From Sulfurimonas sp. (GTDB lineage Bacteria; Campylobacterota; Campylobacteria; Campylobacterales; Sulfurimonadaceae): 8,914 nucleotides of DNA. Positions 6,582 through 8,914 of the stretch are shown one piece after another. The number at the start of each line of letters is the position of its first letter. Position 1 is the stretch's first letter. Made by a program: the position numbers and the translations under genes. Location: positions 1-8,914 of the forward strand of contig JAIOSY010000138.1 in assembly GCA_021107375.1 (NCBI GenBank), given 5' to 3'. The notes beneath the pieces were generated by a model that saw only the letters and a program-made list of their open reading frames with translations, searched no databases and had not been told where the DNA came from.

Positions 6582-7963
6582 ACTCACTAAGTATTTTCGG
6601 AACAAGTAGCGATGCTGGGAAATCAACACTCTCTTTTGCTATCACTTACTTACTCCATCATCGTGGTATCTCTGTTGCCCCTTTTAAGGCTCAAAATGTT
6701 TCAAATAACTCGCAAGTTTGTGATGAGGGTGGTGAGATTGCTATTCCTCAGTATTTTGCAGCAGAGGCTATTGGGCTTAAAACTACTCCTGATATGAATC
6801 CTATTTTATTAAAATCAGGTGGAAAATCAAAGGCTCATATCATTGTTAATGGTAAAAGTGTTGGAAACAAAGATGTTTGGGGCTACTATCGGGATATTAA
6901 CTCACTGAAGCCACATGCCAAAAGAGCTTTTAAGAACTTACAAAAGAGTTATGATTGTATCGTGGCTGAGGGGGCTGGTAGTCCTGTTGAACTTAACCTA
7001 ATGGATAAAGATTTATCAAATATCTATATCGCAAATGAATTTAACACTAAGATTGTTTTAGTTGCTGATATTCAAAGAGGTGGTGTTTTTGCTTCGATTT
7101 ATGGAGTTTATCATCTACTTCCTAAAAAGCTTAGAAAAAATGTTGTTGGGGTTATTGTAAACAAGTTTCAAGGAGATATGTCACTTTTTGATGAGGGTGT
7201 AAAAATCATTGAAAAACAGTTTAAAATCCCTGTCCTTGGAGTAGTTCCTTTCAAAGCTTTTAACCTTGGATTTGAGGATAGTGAGTCGATTATGAATTAT
7301 GTTCAAGACACAACTAAAGCTATCATAAAAGTTGGTGTTATAAAACTTCCTCATATCTCAAACTTTACAGATTTTGAGCCACTTGTGGCTGATAGTGAGA
7401 TTGAACTCTCTTTTATCTCAAATGCTAGTGATCTGTCCACATGCCAAGTTATTATAATCCCAGGAAGTAAAAGAGTTATTGATGATTTACTTTGGCTAAA
7501 AAAAAGAGGTTTTGAGCAAAAACTTCAAGACGAAGATAAAACTATCGTAGCTATTTGTGGTGGCTACGAGATAATGTTTGAAAATATTTTAGATCCTTGG
7601 CATGTGGAATCAGAACAAAAAATCACAAAAGGGTTTGCTAGATTTAAAGGTGATGTAGTATTTCAAAAAGAAAAAATCGTACAAAAAGGGTGTTATAATA
7701 TTTTTGACATTATGGCAGATGGTTATGAGATTCATAATGGTACAACTAAAAAAAGAGCCAAAAACAAAGATAATCTTTATGGAACTTTTATACATGGACT
7801 TTTTGATAATGATGAGATTAGATACAAAATATTTTCAAAAATCAATCCTAGTTACAAAGGCTACAACTTCAAAAAATATAAGAAAAAAACCATCAAAGAG
7901 TTTGCAAATCATATATCTCGGCATGTGGATATTGACCTCATTGTAAAAAGCTTAAATGAGTAA
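6578..7963 (+). CDS. cobQ: Cobyric acid synthase (CobQ/CbiP)
   Basis: A glutamine-dependent, ATP-using enzyme that amidates side chains of adenosylcobyrinic acid a,c-diamide to give cobyric acid in the cytoplasm. Its 461 residues are slightly shorter than many family members but complete. The N-terminal dethiobiotin-synthetase-like domain has the P-loop GTSSDAGKST (8-17), then PFKAQNVSNNS (35-45) and AEGAGSPVELNL (130-141). The C-terminal amidotransferase domain has IPGSKRVIDDL (295-305), the nucleophile position in AICGGYE (C327), GYEIH (382-386) and FIHGLFDND (404-412, H406). As in CobQ generally, the region is triad-like. The start follows AGGA and overlaps the HNH gene stop; the end overlaps cbiB by eight bases. 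Confidence 0.93.
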   Translation: MNSLSIFGTSSDAGKSTLSFAITYLLHHRGISVAPFKAQNVSNNSQVCDEGGEIAIPQYFAAEAIGLKTTPDMNPILLKSGGKSKAHIIVNGKSVGNKDVWGYYRDINSLKPHAKRAFKNLQKSYDCIVAEGAGSPVELNLMDKDLSNIYIANEFNTKIVLVADIQRGGVFASIYGVYHLLPKKLRKNVVGVIVNKFQGDMSLFDEGVKIIEKQFKIPVLGVVPFKAFNLGFEDSESIMNYVQDTTKAIIKVGVIKLPHISNFTDFEPLVADSEIELSFISNASDLSTCQVIIIPGSKRVIDDLLWLKKRGFEQKLQDEDKTIVAICGGYEIMFENILDPWHVESEQKITKGFARFKGDVVFQKEKIVQKGCYNIFDIMADGYEIHNGTTKKRAKNKDNLYGTFIHGLFDNDEIRYKIFSKINPSYKGYNFKKYKKKTIKEFANHISRHVDIDLIVKSLNE

Positions 7964-8798
7964 TATCCTCATAGCAATTTTTGCTTATTTTATAGATAAA
8001 CAATTTGGAGAATTTCCGATAAAACATCCTATTATTTTAATAGGTGAAATAATAACTTTTTTTGAAGATAACTTTTATAAAAACACTATTTTAAGAGGTG
8101 TTTTACTTCTTATATTTATCTTATCTAGCATTGGTGTTATATCTATCGCTATTCATTTACTTTTGAACTGTTTAGCCACTTTTTTAACTATCGTTATCTC
8201 TAGTATAATTGCCTCTATGTTTATTGCTCATCGTATGCTTTATGACTCTGTAAAAAATATATTAACAGCAGAGGACAAAAAACAAGCTATCTCTATGTTA
8301 GTTAGTCGTGATACGCAAGATATGAGTGAGAGTGACATCTATAAAGCTGCTATCGAAACTTATGCTGAAAATCTTAGTGATGGAGTTGTAGCACCTATTT
8401 TTTATCTTATACTTTTTGGACTCCCTGGGATTATCATCTACAAGGCTATAAATACGATGGATTCTATGGTTGGGTACAGAAATGAAAAGTATGAAAACTA
8501 TGGAAAAGCTGCTGCAATTTTAGATGATATTGCAAACTATATCCCCTCAAGAATCACTGCTATTTTAATCATGCTACTCTCAAAACAAAAAAATATCTTT
8601 GCCTTTTATAAAGATGGTAAAAAACATGATAGTCCAAATGCAGGTCACCCTATAACAGCAATGGCTCTAGCCATTGGCGTTAAACTTGGTGGAGACACCT
8701 CCTACTTTGGTAAAGTAAAACACAAACCAAAGTTTGGAGAGGGTAGAGAAGTTATAACAAAAGAGGATGTCAAAAACACCCTTAAAATTTGTTTTTAG
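7956..8798 (+). CDS. cbiB: Adenosylcobinamide-phosphate synthase (CbiB/CobD-type membrane protein)
   Basis: A multi-spanning membrane enzyme that joins aminopropanol phosphate, the CobD product, to cobyric acid. The 280 residues show hydrophobic helices around 1-13, 47-70 and 74-92, and conserved family blocks: IDKQFGEFPIKHPIILIG (13-30), SRDT (117-120), AAIETYAENLSDGVVAPIFY (131-150), KAINTMDSMVGYRN (163-176), LDDIANYIPSR (189-199) and SPNAGHPITAMA (226-237). It starts inside the end of cobQ with no strong ribosome site, as expected for coupled translation. Its 3' end overlaps the convergent chemotaxis gene by 17 bases. The length is near the short end of the family but nothing conserved is missing. 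A partial second copy of its N-terminus is fused to cobD at 3567-3638. Confidence 0.93.
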   Translation: MSNILIAIFAYFIDKQFGEFPIKHPIILIGEIITFFEDNFYKNTILRGVLLLIFILSSIGVISIAIHLLLNCLATFLTIVISSIIASMFIAHRMLYDSVKNILTAEDKKQAISMLVSRDTQDMSESDIYKAAIETYAENLSDGVVAPIFYLILFGLPGIIIYKAINTMDSMVGYRNEKYENYGKAAAILDDIANYIPSRITAILIMLLSKQKNIFAFYKDGKKHDSPNAGHPITAMALAIGVKLGGDTSYFGKVKHKPKFGEGREVITKEDVKNTLKICF

Positions 8799-8914
8799 AA
8801 ACCTCGTTAGAGATACTTGAAGCCATATTTTTTACCTCATTTGTAACTGATTTTACATTACCCACAATATTAGCATTTTCTTGAGTTGTATTATCAATTT
8901 GAGAAACAGTTTCA
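8782..8914 (-). CDS. Methyl-accepting chemotaxis protein, 3' end only
   Basis: Read on the minus strand, the frame enters from the window edge and ends at TAA (8784-8782) after 43 complete residues. It contains QIDNTTQENANIVG, then VKSVTNEVKNMASS, and ends EVSKNKF. Q-E-N-A repeats on an amphipathic helix are typical of the coiled-coil return helix of the MCP signalling domain, here near its C-terminus. The gene begins outside the window, so its sensor domain is unknown. It converges on cbiB and overlaps it by 17 bases; I see no terminator between them. Confidence 0.7.
   Translation of the reverse strand, partial: ETVSQIDNTTQENANIVGNVKSVTNEVKNMASSISNEVSKNKF

Noticed and set aside
8740..8830. 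Bidirectional terminator between cbiB and the chemotaxis gene.
   Set aside because: The two coding regions overlap by 17 bases and I find no stem-loop with a T-tract.

Overview
The window is a low-GC, gene-dense bacterial segment. It reads as a late cobalamin (vitamin B12) biosynthesis and uptake operon on the + strand, interrupted by what looks like a two-gene anti-phage defence module. AT-rich codon choice, tight gene packing and the style of the proteins suggest a free-living Campylobacterota member (Sulfurimonas-like). That placement is inferred from general resemblance; there is no marker gene to prove it.

Layout. Positions 1-253 hold the 3' end of a BtuC/FecCD-type ABC permease. It overlaps bluB (250-873, dimethylbenzimidazole synthase), which overlaps a small cysteine-rich protein gene (870-1295). 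An APH/ThrB-type small-molecule kinase follows directly (1296-2099). Next is a predicted secreted protein (2128-2598) whose only sensible start codon is ATC, then cobD (2595-3638, threonine-phosphate decarboxylase family). From 3567 to about 4065 the sequence is scarred. The 3' end of cobD encodes a short diverged copy of the N-terminus of CbiB, followed by an internally deleted transposase relic (about 3640-3906) and an AT-rich leader with a possible promoter. Positions 4066-6581 carry an ABC/AAA-type ATPase and a zinc-ribbon HNH nuclease, a PtuA/PtuB (Septu)-like pair. The HNH gene overlaps cobQ/cbiP (6578-7963, cobyric acid synthase) by ATGA, and cobQ overlaps cbiB (7956-8798, cobinamide-phosphate synthase). 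The 3' end of a chemotaxis receptor gene (8782-8914, minus strand) converges on and overlaps cbiB.

How the genes work together. BtuC would import corrinoids. CobQ amidates the corrin ring to cobyric acid. CobD makes aminopropanol phosphate from threonine phosphate, and CbiB attaches it to cobyric acid. BluB supplies the lower ligand dimethylbenzimidazole. The APH-type kinase next to cobD is a good candidate for making the threonine phosphate. The ATPase/HNH pair has no evident role in B12 and is most simply read as cargo that entered between cobD and cobQ. It now appears to be translationally coupled to cobQ.

Most worth a second look: the cbiB relic fused in frame to cobD, the defence pair coupled to cobQ, the ATC start, and the kinase.
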